Source: Acidovorax sp. MR-S7 (lineage in GTDB: Bacteria; Pseudomonadota; Gammaproteobacteria; Burkholderiales; Burkholderiaceae_C). From it: 64,000 nt of DNA. The position numbers were made by a program, and so were the translations under genes. The stretch lies in assembly GCF_000400995.2 (NCBI RefSeq), contig NZ_DF238925.1:1-64000 (forward strand). Direction: 5' to 3'. Every line of letters starts with the position of its first letter. The first letter of the stretch is position 1. Under the pieces are notes generated by a model, which ran no database searches, was not told the origin of the DNA, and saw only the letters and a list, made by a program, of their open reading frames with translations. Shown piece after piece: positions 54,234 to 62,982 of this stretch.

Positions 54234-55795
54234 GCGGCCCTCCGGATGCGGCTGCGCTCGGCCATGCCATAGAGGTAGTCCAGGCTATCGAAGCGGTAGC
54301 TCTCGAATTCGAGGCCGTTGTGATCGGCCAGATGGATGCCCGATTTGCCGAAATCCAACCGAGGAAGCAGGTAGTAGTCCAGCGCGGCCTGGTTGGTCTC
54401 GTCGAGTCGAACGGCGACCGTGATGTCCGGTGTCAGGCTGGTGTCGAAGCGCACTTTCCAGCGACGCCGGGCGTCATCCAGCAACTGGCAGCGCGAGAGC
54501 ACCAGCGAGACGGTGAACTCGCGGTTGACCGTCAGCAGGTCGGTCGCCGGATCACGCACGACCGCGCCGCCAACCTCGGCGATCATGCGTTCGGTCTGGC
54601 CGACGATCTCCGGGTGCAGGCGGCGCAAAAACTGGTTGACCTCCAGATACTGGTAGTCCCGATCCGGTGTGAAGCCCACAGTTTGGTAGGCGCGGATCAG
54701 GCTGCCGAAGCGGTGCGCGTAAGCCGCCGCCGAGGGCATCCCTTCGGCCTCGTCGATGATCAGGCCGGAGAGGTAGCCATGCTGCTGGAAAAGCCGCCGC
54801 AGCTTCTCGATCAGCTCCTCGTTGCTGAAGCGGTGTGCACGCTCACGCAGGATGCCCTGCGCGGTGTAGAACAGTTCCGGCGGCACGATGCCTTCGAACG
54901 CGCCTTCCTTCTTGATCCACATCTCCGGGTTGTTCACCACCCGCGTTTTCTTGAGCTTGAAGGAGCGTCGGTTGTAGACGTTGTTGCCGATGTACTTTTC
55001 GTTGGACAGCACCTCGCGAACGGTGGCCCGTGTCCACGCCCGACCCAGATCGGTGACGATGCCCTTGGTGCTGAGCCGGTCGGCGATTTCCGACTCGAAC
55101 AGGCCGTCCTCGACGAACCAGCGGTAGATCTGGTTGACGATGGCGACTTCCGCGTCCGGGCCGGGCTGCAAGATCACGCGGTCGGTCTGCAGGCTCTTGT
55201 GCTCGCCGCGAGACAACTGCCCCTTCACCGAACCGGACTGGTCGATCAGCACACGGCGCAGGCCGTAGCCCGCAGGCCCGCCCTGACGGAAGCCGAGTTC
55301 GATCAAGCGACACTGGCCCGCGAACACCTTCGCCGACAGCTCACGGCTGTATTCACCCGCCATCGCGCGCTTGACGCCCTTGACGATGGTGGACACGGGC
55401 GAGCCGTCGTTCTCGAACTGCTCGGCGCAGTAGGCGACCTGAATCCCGGCGCGGCGGCAGATGTACTCGTAGTAGGCGCTTTCGTCCGCGTCCTGGAAAC
55501 GACCCCAGCGGCTCACGTCGTAGACGAGGATGATCTGGAAATCGGCCTTGCCCGCCTGCACGTCCGCGATCAGTTGCTGGAGTGCTTGCCGCCCGTCGAT
55601 GCGCAGCCCGCTCTTGCCCTCGTCGGCGTAGGTGCGGACGATTTCGATGTTGCGCCGGGCGGCGTACTCGCGGATCTTGTCGCCCTGGTTCTCCGTCGAA
55701 TACTGCTGGTGCTCGGTTGACATCCGCACGTACTGCGCTGCCCGAAACACCGGGCCCGACCCCGGCGGGTGTGGAGGAGGTTCGATTTCTTGCAT
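54230..55795 (-). CDS. Large serine recombinase
   Basis: 521 residues from ATG 55795. The resolvase domain has catalytic Ser26 in AAQYVRMSTEHQ, EYAARRNIEIVRTYADEGKS and the Arg pair in VYDVSRWGRFQDAD. The recombinase domain follows (KGIVTDLGRAWTRATVREVL, NEKYIGNNVYNRRSF), with a coiled-coil region (LIEKLRRLFQQHGY). Serine integrases of this type insert or excise mobile DNA. No partner directionality factor is obvious. It is coupled (ATGA) to two ParB genes, which suggests a joint function. Confidence 0.88.
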   Translation of the reverse strand: MQEIEPPPHPPGSGPVFRAAQYVRMSTEHQQYSTENQGDKIREYAARRNIEIVRTYADEGKSGLRIDGRQALQQLIADVQAGKADFQIILVYDVSRWGRFQDADESAYYEYICRRAGIQVAYCAEQFENDGSPVSTIVKGVKRAMAGEYSRELSAKVFAGQCRLIELGFRQGGPAGYGLRRVLIDQSGSVKGQLSRGEHKSLQTDRVILQPGPDAEVAIVNQIYRWFVEDGLFESEIADRLSTKGIVTDLGRAWTRATVREVLSNEKYIGNNVYNRRSFKLKKTRVVNNPEMWIKKEGAFEGIVPPELFYTAQGILRERAHRFSNEELIEKLRRLFQQHGYLSGLIIDEAEGMPSAAAYAHRFGSLIRAYQTVGFTPDRDYQYLEVNQFLRRLHPEIVGQTERMIAEVGGAVVRDPATDLLTVNREFTVSLVLSRCQLLDDARRRWKVRFDTSLTPDITVAVRLDETNQAALDYYLLPRLDFGKSGIHLADHNGLEFESYRFDSLDYLYGMAERSRIRRAA

Positions 55796-55931
55796 AGGCC
55801 CGGTCACTCTGTGATTGGTGCTCTCGGGTCCGCCACTCCTTTCAATGAATGCGACGCCACGCCACGGCGGCAGCACACACGGTCGGAATTGTTGCCATGC
55901 AGAACATTCGAGAGCCTGTTTGGGGTCGAAG

Positions 55932-56402
55932 TTACGGGCGTATTGCCAGGGTGTCGATCAAGTCCTCTCTTGACACGTCCATCTTGCACGGACACGACAC
56001 GCAGACCGGCGCGATCTCGACGACCCAGGAATTGCCGCTTTCCCTCGGAAATGCGGGGTGCCGCGTGATTCGGTACAGGCCGGTCGGCAAGTCGCACACG
56101 TCCATCTTTGCAAGATCGACATCTGCCCCATTGGCATCACGCAGCCGCTGCTGCTCGCGATTGCGCTGCGCGTACTCGGGCCGGTCGTCGCGGTAGTTGC
56201 GCCAGTAGTCTTGATTGCGCTGTGACCACGCCTGCTGGGCGGCGCGCTGGTTGATCCGGTAGTCGGGATCGGACTGGAGCTTGGCCCGTTGCCACTGGCG
56301 CTTGCGGGCACGCTGGCAGTCGGGCGCTGAACAGTAGGCTTGATCGGGAACTTGCGGGCGGGGTTCGAACGGTCTGCCGCAGCAGGCGCAGTGTTGGGTC
56401 AT
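55932..56402 (-). CDS. Cys-rich zinc-ribbon protein, unknown
   Basis: 156 residues from ATG 56402, which has GGAG nine bases before. An ATG at 56417 is an alternative. It opens with two CxxC pairs (CACCGRPFEPRPQVPDQAYC, then SAPDCQRARKRQWQR), which form a zinc finger, followed by Gln/Arg/Tyr-rich repeats (QAWSQRNQDYWRNYRDD) and a C-terminal CVSCPCKMDVS. The family is widespread on Gram-negative mobile elements, but I know of no function. It lies between the recombinase and AbiE genes. Confidence 0.6.
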   Translation of the reverse strand: MTQHCACCGRPFEPRPQVPDQAYCSAPDCQRARKRQWQRAKLQSDPDYRINQRAAQQAWSQRNQDYWRNYRDDRPEYAQRNREQQRLRDANGADVDLAKMDVCDLPTGLYRITRHPAFPRESGNSWVVEIAPVCVSCPCKMDVSREDLIDTLAIRP

Positions 56403-56488
56403 CGTCGGGGTCTCCATGCAAAATCCGCATGGAAGCCGCGACCGACCGTGACGAAGGGCGCGTACTCGTTGCGCCTATGGGGCAGCCG

Positions 56489-57340
56489 TCATCGGGCAGC
56501 CCGGTGCAACGCTGGTTCCAAGGCCGCCCGCAGTCGAACCACGATGGCGGCCAGGGGTTCGGGGGCGAGTTCGTTCTTCTTGAGGAATGCCTGCCACAGC
56601 GCCTGCCGTGATGTGTCGTGCGCGAACTCGTCGGTCATGCCGACCGGCAGTGCGGCTGGTACGGCCATGCCGCGCCGCTCGAAAGTGGCCTTCACCGCTT
56701 GCGCCAGCAGATCGATGTCCAGGGATTCGCGCTCCAGCAGTACCGACAGGTCGAGGTAATCCTTCATCCGACTGTTGGTCATGCCCAGAAGCGCGATGGC
56801 GTGGAGCTTTTCCGCGATGACGGTGTAGACGGGATAGGTGCGCAGGCGAGGCGCAGGCAGGTCATCCAGCAACACCGGATAGATCGAGTCCACCGGAGCC
56901 GGTGTGACCGCATCGCCGAAGCCGACGTCGATCTGCGTCTTGCATCGCGCCTTGGCCAGCTCGCCACCGATGAGGATGCGCGCCCCGGCGTATCCGGCGT
57001 CCTTGCGAATTTCTTCGGCGATGACCGAGGCCGGGTCGAACACGATGCCGTCGTCCACGGCAACGCTGGCGATGTCACGGAAGGTCTGGGCCACGGATTC
57101 CAGATCGCTCGCGCCGAAGCCCAGCAGGTCGGCATCGCGCGTGGCCCGGTGCGGCATGTCGTACCAGAGCGTGAACAACAGCGCGCCCTTGAGCAGGAAA
57201 CGATCCGCGTGTTCGGATTGGCAGAGGCGATAGAGGATGCGCTCCAGCGCGAAACGCACCAGCACCTGATTGAAGTCCACGCCCTGCGCCTTGGCAACGT
57301 TGAGCAGGCGGGCGCGCACGGAAGCCGCGACGTTGCTCAT
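56489..57340 (-). CDS. abiEii: AbiEii nucleotidyltransferase toxin
   Basis: 283 residues from ATG 57340, overlapping the AbiEi stop by four bases. The AbiEii/MenT core is clear: FLLKGALLFTLWYDMPHRAT followed by RDADLLG (K/GA...DxD), then DVGFGDAV and the conserved VIAEKLHAIALLGMTNSRMK with DYLDLSVLL. The toxin transfers nucleotides to RNA (tRNA in studied members) and stops growth after phage infection. It pairs with the antitoxin encoded just upstream, as a type IV toxin-antitoxin pair. Confidence 0.88.
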   Translation of the reverse strand: MSNVAASVRARLLNVAKAQGVDFNQVLVRFALERILYRLCQSEHADRFLLKGALLFTLWYDMPHRATRDADLLGFGASDLESVAQTFRDIASVAVDDGIVFDPASVIAEEIRKDAGYAGARILIGGELAKARCKTQIDVGFGDAVTPAPVDSIYPVLLDDLPAPRLRTYPVYTVIAEKLHAIALLGMTNSRMKDYLDLSVLLERESLDIDLLAQAVKATFERRGMAVPAALPVGMTDEFAHDTSRQALWQAFLKKNELAPEPLAAIVVRLRAALEPALHRAAR

Positions 57341-57942
57341 TCGACGGCCTCCAGGTAGGGGCGCATCACGTTGGCCACGCGGCAGACCTTCGCGTAGCGC
57401 CACAGGTCGTCCGCCGTTGCCTTGCGCTTGGCGCGAACGTCCTTCAGCGCCTCCAGCGCCACGTCCAGGCCGATTTTGTTGCGGTGCTTGAAGCAGTCCA
57501 CGACCGTCTTGGCCGCGCCGTACACCCGCAGCTTCACCCCGTCGCGCAGGTGCTCCTCGACGCCCGCCGTGTAGACGTCACCGGTCATCTGAACCATCTT
57601 GACTGGCGGATAGTCGATCCGGGGCACGTGGCTGCCGCGCGGCATGGCGATCCAGATCTGGCGCGGCAGTTGTGTGGTCAGCTCGTGGAATTGCAGCGCC
57701 GTGAGCAGGCAGAACACGGCCTGCGGCACCTTGGTGGCGACGGTCGCGAGACTTTCGAATTCCGATCCCTGCGCATCCGGCAGGCGGTACAGCCCGCGTC
57801 CGACCCTTTCCAGAACGCCAGCGGCGGTCAGGCGCGTCAGGACGACCCGGGGCGCATCGATCGCGTCCAGATCGCTGGCGCGCAGCAGCCCCTTCTGGTT
57901 GGCCAGATCGAGGACGCGCTGGGTGTGGGTGTCGGCGAGCAT
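57337..57942 (-). CDS. abiEi: AbiEi antitoxin/repressor
   Basis: 201 residues. An N-terminal winged helix (QRVLDLANQKGLLRASDLDA; RVVLTRLTAAGVLERVGRG) is followed by the AbiEi C-terminal domain (LTALQFHELTTQLPRQIWIA; VYGAAKTVVDCFKHRNKIGL). It normally represses its own promoter and counters the AbiEii toxin. It is the first gene of the pair, whose promoter should lie in 57943-58227. Confidence 0.88.
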   Translation of the reverse strand: MLADTHTQRVLDLANQKGLLRASDLDAIDAPRVVLTRLTAAGVLERVGRGLYRLPDAQGSEFESLATVATKVPQAVFCLLTALQFHELTTQLPRQIWIAMPRGSHVPRIDYPPVKMVQMTGDVYTAGVEEHLRDGVKLRVYGAAKTVVDCFKHRNKIGLDVALEALKDVRAKRKATADDLWRYAKVCRVANVMRPYLEAVE

Positions 57943-58227
57943 GGTGGGAGTATGTTCCGTTTATTCGTCCAATGCAAGATTTCGACGAAAAACAGGAACA
58001 GCTTCATGCAGCCGTGTTTGGTTCCCTTTTTGGAGATCGAACCGCAGACCGTCGCAGCCCGAACCAGCGAGGAAGTGCGCGGGGGCGCTCGTTTTTTCCC
58101 CGGACTTCCGCATGATGTACAATCACACCTATGGTATCCCTACTTCTACAGCAGGGCGGTTTCCTGTAGTGGGGAACTACACCACCAATCACCTATCCGC
58201 AGACGTCCACAGGCGTCCAGCAAATGC
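57943..58227. other. Upstream region of AbiE; likely element boundary
   Basis: No gene is supported here. It should hold the abiE promoter. TGTAGT-GGGGA-ACTACA (58165-58181) is a short palindrome, and GTCCA copies recur at 58206-58275. The boundary between the prophage and the satellite-like element is probably in or near this stretch, but no attachment core could be fixed. Confidence 0.35.
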
Positions 58228-58264
58228 AAAAATCCCTAAGCGAATCAAGCGCTTAGGGATTTTT
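58228..58264. terminator. Bidirectional terminator
   Basis: A perfect 15-bp stem (AAAAATCCCTAAGCG with CGCTTAGGGATTTTT, loop AATCAAG) is followed by more T on the right and preceded by A on the left. It can stop transcripts from both sides and separates AbiE from the integrase. Confidence 0.85.
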
Positions 58265-58311
58265 TTTGTCCATGCGCGTCCATGGTTGTCCATGGCAAGC
58301 CAGCCACTTGT

Positions 58312-58370
58312 GGGGGCAACTTTGGGGGCAACTGCTAGATTCGGGCGAGCTGCCCCCAAAAGTTGCCCCC
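58312..58370. promoter_or_regulatory. Four-copy operator at the integrase start
   Basis: GGGGGCAACT occurs directly at 58312-58321 and 58324-58333. It recurs inverted at 58348-58357 (AGCTGCCCCC, one mismatch) and 58361-58370 (AGTTGCCCCC). The last copy ends one base before the integrase ATG, covering its translation start, so autoregulation or integrase arm-type binding is likely. Confidence 0.65.
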
Positions 58371-58371
58371 A

Positions 58372-59628
58372 ATGCCTCTGACAGACACTGCAATCCGCCG
58401 CGCTCTTCCTGGTCCCAAAACCCAGAAATTGACCGATGGCCAGGGCATGTACCTGGAAGTTGCCCCCAGCGGCGGCAAGTGGTGGCGCCTGAAGTACCGG
58501 ATTGCAGGCGTAGAGAAGCGGCTCTCGCTGGGCACATACCCCGAAACGTCCTTGAAGGCTGCCCGCGAGAAGCGGGATGCGGCGAGGGCGCTGATCGTTC
58601 AGGGGATCGACCCGAGCGATGCGCGCAAGGCATCCAAGGCGCAGGCACAGGTCACCGAAGCGGATGCAGCGCGCGAAGCCGCCGGGCTGCCACCGCAGGA
58701 CAGCTTCGAGCAGATTGCGCGGGAGTGGTACGAGACCCGCCGGGAAGACTGGTCGCCGTCATACGGCCAGAAGATCATGCGCCGGCTGGAGGCAGACGTT
58801 TTCCCGTGGCTCGGTGCCCAGCCCATCATCTCCATCACCCCGCCGATGGTGCTGGCGGTACTGCGCCGCGTGGAGGGGCGCGGCGTGGTGGAGACCGCGC
58901 ATCGAGCGCTGGAGAACTGCGGCCAGGTGTTCCGGTATGCCGTGGCCACGGGCCGAATCGTGAGCGACCCCGCGCGCGACCTGAAAGATGCACTGCGTCG
59001 GCCGATGGTGAAGCACTTCCCTGCCATCACATCGCCGGAGCGCTTGGGCACGCTGCTGCGTGCGATCCACTCCTACCGCGGCACTCCCGTGGTAACTGCT
59101 GCGCTCAAGCTGCTGCCGATGTTGCTGCTGCGGCCCGGCGAGCTGCGGCAGGGCGAGTGGTCGGAGATCGATCTGGCGGGCGCCATGTGGGCAGTGCCTG
59201 CAGCACGGATGAAGCGGGAGAAGGCGGGGAAGCTGTATGGGAAGCCACACCTGGTGCCGCTGGCGCACCAGGCCGTCGCGATCCTGGAAGAGCTGCAGCC
59301 TGTCACCGGCCGCGGCGTCATGGTGTTCCGCGGCGAGCGGACCCATGTACGGCCTATGAGCGATGCCGCCATCAACGCTGCGTTGCGTGCCATGGGGTTC
59401 AGCGCGGATGAGGTGACGGGCCACGGCTTCCGGGCGACCGCCCGCACGATGCTGGTAGAGCGCCTGGGCGTCGCGGAGACGGTGGTGGAGGCGCAGCTGG
59501 CGCACTCCGTAAAGGACAGCCTCGGCCGCGCTTACAACCGCACCGAGTTCGTCGCGGAGCGCGTGGCCATGATGCAGCGCTGGGCCGACTACCTCGACGA
59601 GCTGCGGGCGGACGTGCCTGCGCGGTGA
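58372..59628 (+). CDS. Tyrosine integrase, P4-like (DUF4102 N-terminus)
   Basis: 418 residues from ATG 58372. A TTG nine bases earlier is possible. The DUF4102 N-terminal domain (KLTDGQGMYLEVAPSGGKWW) is followed by a core-binding domain and the catalytic domain. Catalytic residues are Arg254 (LLLRPGELRQ), His351 and Arg354 (GHGFRATARTML), His378 (QLAHSV) and Tyr391-3=388 (RAYNRTEF). It inserts DNA at a tRNA or similar site. It reads away from the prophage and probably belongs to the right-hand satellite-like element. Confidence 0.92.
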   Translation: MPLTDTAIRRALPGPKTQKLTDGQGMYLEVAPSGGKWWRLKYRIAGVEKRLSLGTYPETSLKAAREKRDAARALIVQGIDPSDARKASKAQAQVTEADAAREAAGLPPQDSFEQIAREWYETRREDWSPSYGQKIMRRLEADVFPWLGAQPIISITPPMVLAVLRRVEGRGVVETAHRALENCGQVFRYAVATGRIVSDPARDLKDALRRPMVKHFPAITSPERLGTLLRAIHSYRGTPVVTAALKLLPMLLLRPGELRQGEWSEIDLAGAMWAVPAARMKREKAGKLYGKPHLVPLAHQAVAILEELQPVTGRGVMVFRGERTHVRPMSDAAINAALRAMGFSADEVTGHGFRATARTMLVERLGVAETVVEAQLAHSVKDSLGRAYNRTEFVAERVAMMQRWADYLDELRADVPAR

Positions 59629-60448
59629 CCCCGGTGCCGGCCTGGCCAGGGCGCAGGCCCCGCCAGTGCTTGCCATGACCTGCTGCGACACGCGCTGACC
59701 GGGTTGTCACGCACCCAGGATGCACGTGGTCAGGGCGCGATGCACACTAGGTGCGTGCTGCACGCTGCACGCGTGCCAGTGCGAAAAAACGCCCCCCTCT
59801 AGAACGCACCAGAACGCCCGCACAGCGAGGCCCGGTAGCCGGGTCCTCACCCTATGCACTGCTGCGCCGCCCCCTGCTGGCGGGCCTGTAGGCCCGCCCC
59901 AGGCGTACAACCACGCAACCCCGCAGCGCGCCACCGAAGCCCCGCCTCGCCCCCGGGCTTCGTGTGTCGTTTTTGTTGGGGGTGCCGCAATAGGCCGCAG
60001 CAAGGCCCCATGCGGGCTTGCGGGCAGCTTTGGGGGCCGCGGGAGTGTCGGGAAACGTCGGAATCTGCTGCGCCGTCCTGCGGGCTGCCTGCGCGGCAGT
60101 GACGTAACGGGAAAAAGCCTTTTTCAAACTTGAAATGCTCGGAATTGACTACCTACAAACCCACCAATGAAGACCAGTTTGTAGGCTTTGTAGGCAGTGC
60201 TTTCCGGGTATCTCAAATTTGAATTGATATGGGTTCCGGCGGGTGCTGGCCGACCCTCTTGGAAGAAACACAGGCTCGCTCTTCGACGGTCGGTAAACCC
60301 TTCAAAGCCTACAAACCCACCATCGCCGGGCAGCCCTGCGCGGGCGTCCCCCGCCGGGCCAAAAAAAACGCTGGCTCGCGTTTCGTCCGAAAAAAACCCC
60401 TCAAAACCCACCAAACCCACCAAAGCAGGAGAGCGCTACGATCCGGGA
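59629..60448. other. Non-coding stretch after the integrase
   Basis: No convincing gene. Open frames here are short and lack a ribosome site. It contains the CCTACAAACCCACCA repeats described separately. Its right end is AT-richer than the chromosome. Confidence 0.5.
60152..60322. repeat. Direct and inverted 9-15 bp repeats (iteron-like)
   Basis: CCTACAAACCCACCA occurs exactly at 60152-60166 and 60308-60322. CCTACAAAC (60152-60160) is an exact inverted match to GTTTGTAGG (60177-60185), and TTTGTAGG recurs at 60188-60195 as CTTTGTAGG. The set could be a replication origin or regulator site of the small element. Confidence 0.5.
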
Positions 60449-60709
60449 ATGACCTTTCTCATCGTTATCGTTGCCGTGCTGGCGCTGCTCTCGTTGGTGA
60501 GCGCGATGGTCATGATTCCCTACTTGTGCGCCATGGCCACCGGCCGCGTGCTGGGCTGGGTGTTTCAGGTGGAGTCAGAGCCATCGGCGCTGGATGTGAA
60601 TGACCGGCTGCCCCCTGATCGCAGAGCAGAAGTTGAAGAGCTTGTAGCCAGCTCGGGGCGCATGGCCCGCAAATCGAGGTGCCGGGCTGAGCGGAGAACC
60701 AGGCGCTGA
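60449..60709 (+). CDS. Possible small membrane protein
   Basis: 86 residues. The first 35 (MTFLIVIVAVLALLSLVSAM and more) form a membrane helix or two, followed by a charged tail ending RKSRCRAERRTRR. The nearest AGGAG is 16 bases upstream, so the start is uncertain. Function unknown. Nothing is supported in 60710-60886. Confidence 0.4.
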   Translation: MTFLIVIVAVLALLSLVSAMVMIPYLCAMATGRVLGWVFQVESEPSALDVNDRLPPDRRAEVEELVASSGRMARKSRCRAERRTRR

Positions 60710-60886
60710 ATGCGGCCGCCTGAAATGCTCGCCGGCAGGACTTGCTAGCGTCTGGCTGCTCTCGGCCAGGAGCAGTCAGTGGCAAATAGAAAAGCAGACG
60801 ATCAATGTTCGAAGAAACCGGCGGCCAATTGCCAGCGAAGCTGGCTGTTGGATGTCCGGTTGACTGAGGTTTTAGGCCTGGCTGTA

Positions 60887-62104
60887 CTAAATGAGTGCTG
60901 TGTGACTTTGATCTGCAAGCGAAGTAAAAATGCCTAGTACGGGATCGGGCATTAAACTGAATAATTCACGCACAGAATTTGCATATCGTCGGCAGTTCTC
61001 TAGCGTTGCACCATGCAGTTCGGCGACATGCATTAATTTGTTCCTTCTGGCGAGCATTGATGATAAGTCTTCCTTAATATTTTTCTTGTATCGCTCTTTG
61101 GCCTCTTGATCCAAAAGCGCCGGGAAAAGGTGCGCGACAAGCTGATTAATATTTGTTTCTTCTATCAACCGAGAGACTTGATCGGACGTTCCCGTTGGTA
61201 ATGAAGCTATTACGCGGCTACGCAGGAATGCCTCACAGGCAACGCTCAGGTCTACCAATGCTCGCCGATAGTCTGCCACGTCAATACAGTCCAGGGCGTC
61301 GCCATAGAGGATTGAATAGATTGGAGGTGACTCTCCGGCGAGTGCGAGCTGGCTGACCTTTTCCCAAACGGCCTCAGTGACGGTGCGACAGCTTCCTAAA
61401 ACAATGGTCTGACTGCGGATCCAGACTTCCTTTTTAGTGTCTGCATCCAGTAAATATGTGGACCATCCTGATTCGTTCCCCACTCTCACATGCCGGCATA
61501 TCTCATGTGTACCCGACACCCATCGAAGTAGTGAAACCCAGTACTCAAAGGCTGACCGAGACTGAGCCGCGCAGCCCTCGGCGATGGAATTTAGCGTTTT
61601 CTGCTGTTCATCACTGATGAGTTCGTAGGCATTTGGGTTTCGCTCAAGAACCTCGCTGGGAACAGCCACTTCTGTCGAGACCTCGACGCACACATCGACC
61701 GATCGGATGAAGAAATAGATGGTTTCTCCTGTGTTGCTGTTCCATGCGCCACGGCAGGCCCTAGCATCTTCATCATGCACGTTGCCGACCTTCTCCACAG
61801 ACGGAAGCTTGATTGTGATTAGTGAGCCATTGTGCTCAAAGGATAGTGTGCGACCCATGAGCGACGGGGGGACGGCGAGTGCGCGAGTAATGAAACGGTC
61901 CCAAGAATACATTTTCATCGAGTAGTCAATCTGGAGGAGGAATTTGGCCCTTTGTGGTCGCAGCACTGATGCCGCATATCGCGCAAAGAGTGACATTGGA
62001 TCTATTGGCCTGACGTCATAGTAGATGGTCCGCTGGAACAGCGTGAACGATTTCCTTCGGGCAATATAGCCTCGGGTACCGGGCAGACCTACGGATAATG
62101 TCAA
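60887..62104 (-). CDS. HEPN-like protein of unknown function, AT-rich cargo
   Basis: 405 residues from a TTG at 62104. An ATG at 61996 is the alternative, and no clear ribosome site was seen for either. The C-terminal helical domain carries SSMLARRNKLMHVAELHG, whose R-N-x3-H core is the catalytic motif of HEPN ribonucleases such as those in the ApeA/ApeB type. The N-terminal two thirds (VDVCVEVSTEVAVPSEVLER; LLRWVSGTHEICRHVRVGNE) match nothing I know. The gene is clearly AT-richer than its flanks, which suggests recent transfer. It sits between int and the AlpA gene, the usual cargo slot of P4-like satellites. Confidence 0.6.
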   Translation of the reverse strand: MTLSVGLPGTRGYIARRKSFTLFQRTIYYDVRPIDPMSLFARYAASVLRPQRAKFLLQIDYSMKMYSWDRFITRALAVPPSLMGRTLSFEHNGSLITIKLPSVEKVGNVHDEDARACRGAWNSNTGETIYFFIRSVDVCVEVSTEVAVPSEVLERNPNAYELISDEQQKTLNSIAEGCAAQSRSAFEYWVSLLRWVSGTHEICRHVRVGNESGWSTYLLDADTKKEVWIRSQTIVLGSCRTVTEAVWEKVSQLALAGESPPIYSILYGDALDCIDVADYRRALVDLSVACEAFLRSRVIASLPTGTSDQVSRLIEETNINQLVAHLFPALLDQEAKERYKKNIKEDLSSMLARRNKLMHVAELHGATLENCRRYANSVRELFSLMPDPVLGIFTSLADQSHTALI

Positions 62105-62356
62105 AGCTCGGTTTTATGACTTACCCGAATGGCTGGTTTGGGTCGGTTCCAGCCCTTCTCGCGCCATCTTGGCCGGCCGCTGAGTCCCTCACGCCCCTGA
62201 CATCCCACACCCACAGCTTCGACCCGCTCCGCACCACTCGCGGAGCCACGGCGCGCGCGTCGTTTTGGCGCCCATTTGTTCCACCCCCTGCTGTGGCTGG
62301 CGCAGCCACAACGTAGGTTCCTTGGCTTTGAGCTGTCCCCACAAGACCATAGGGAC

Positions 62357-62608
62357 ATGCATGAATCCCTACAGACAACCCACTCGCCAGCCGCAGTGCC
62401 GGCGGCGCCCCCGGTCCAGCGCGTGCGGCTGCTGCGCATTGCCGACGTGTGCTTTGCCACGGGCCTGGGGCGCAGCACCGTCTACGCCAGGATCAAGGCC
62501 AACAGCTTTCCCCGGCCGGTGCAGCTGCACGGCACCTGCGTGGCCTGGCGCGAGGCCGACGTGAACGCCTGGATCGAAGCGCGCCCGGCTGCGGGAGGTG
62601 CGGCATGA
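62357..62608 (+). CDS. AlpA-family regulator
   Basis: 83 residues from ATG 62357. The HTH core is RLLRIADVCFATGLGRSTVY followed by ARIKANSFPRPVQLHGTCVA and W. AlpA-type proteins switch on integrase or satellite genes in P4-like elements. The stop overlaps the next ATG. In 62105-62356 I see no gene, only the promoter region of this operon. Confidence 0.8.
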   Translation: MHESLQTTHSPAAVPAAPPVQRVRLLRIADVCFATGLGRSTVYARIKANSFPRPVQLHGTCVAWREADVNAWIEARPAAGGAA

Positions 62609-62901
62609 GCGGCGGAGTCACGCGCATGATGTTCCTTTGCCCGCACTGCCAGGGCAAAGCCAAGACCCGCAGCAGCAAGGCCATGACGCGCACTCTGCGC
62701 GAGGTGATCTACCAGTGCGACGACCCCGAGTGCGGGCACTCGTTCGTGGTGCATGCCGAAGCCGTGCGCACCCTCTCGCCGTCCGCGCGGCCGGACCCCA
62801 GCGTCCACCTGCCGCAATCGCCGCAGGCCCTGGCCCTGGCCGCTGCGCGCAATGCCGCGCACCAGCGCCCCGCGGCCGAGCCATCCGGCGCGCTCGCTTG
62901 A
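62605..62901 (+). CDS. Ogr/Delta-type zinc-finger activator
   Basis: 98 residues. The C4 finger has CPHCQGKAKTRSSKAM then CDDPECGHSFVVH, matching the Ogr/Delta family of P2 and P4. In P2/P4, such proteins activate late promoters of the helper and satellite phage. It overlaps the AlpA gene by four bases. It suggests that this satellite exploits a P2-like helper. Confidence 0.85.
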   Translation: MSGGVTRMMFLCPHCQGKAKTRSSKAMTRTLREVIYQCDDPECGHSFVVHAEAVRTLSPSARPDPSVHLPQSPQALALAAARNAAHQRPAAEPSGALA

Positions 62902-62982
62902 GGATCCCTGCCATGGCTCCACTTGCCCCCCAGGCCGGCAGCGCGCTACACTGCGCCATCACGTCAAAAAAAGGCGTGATCG

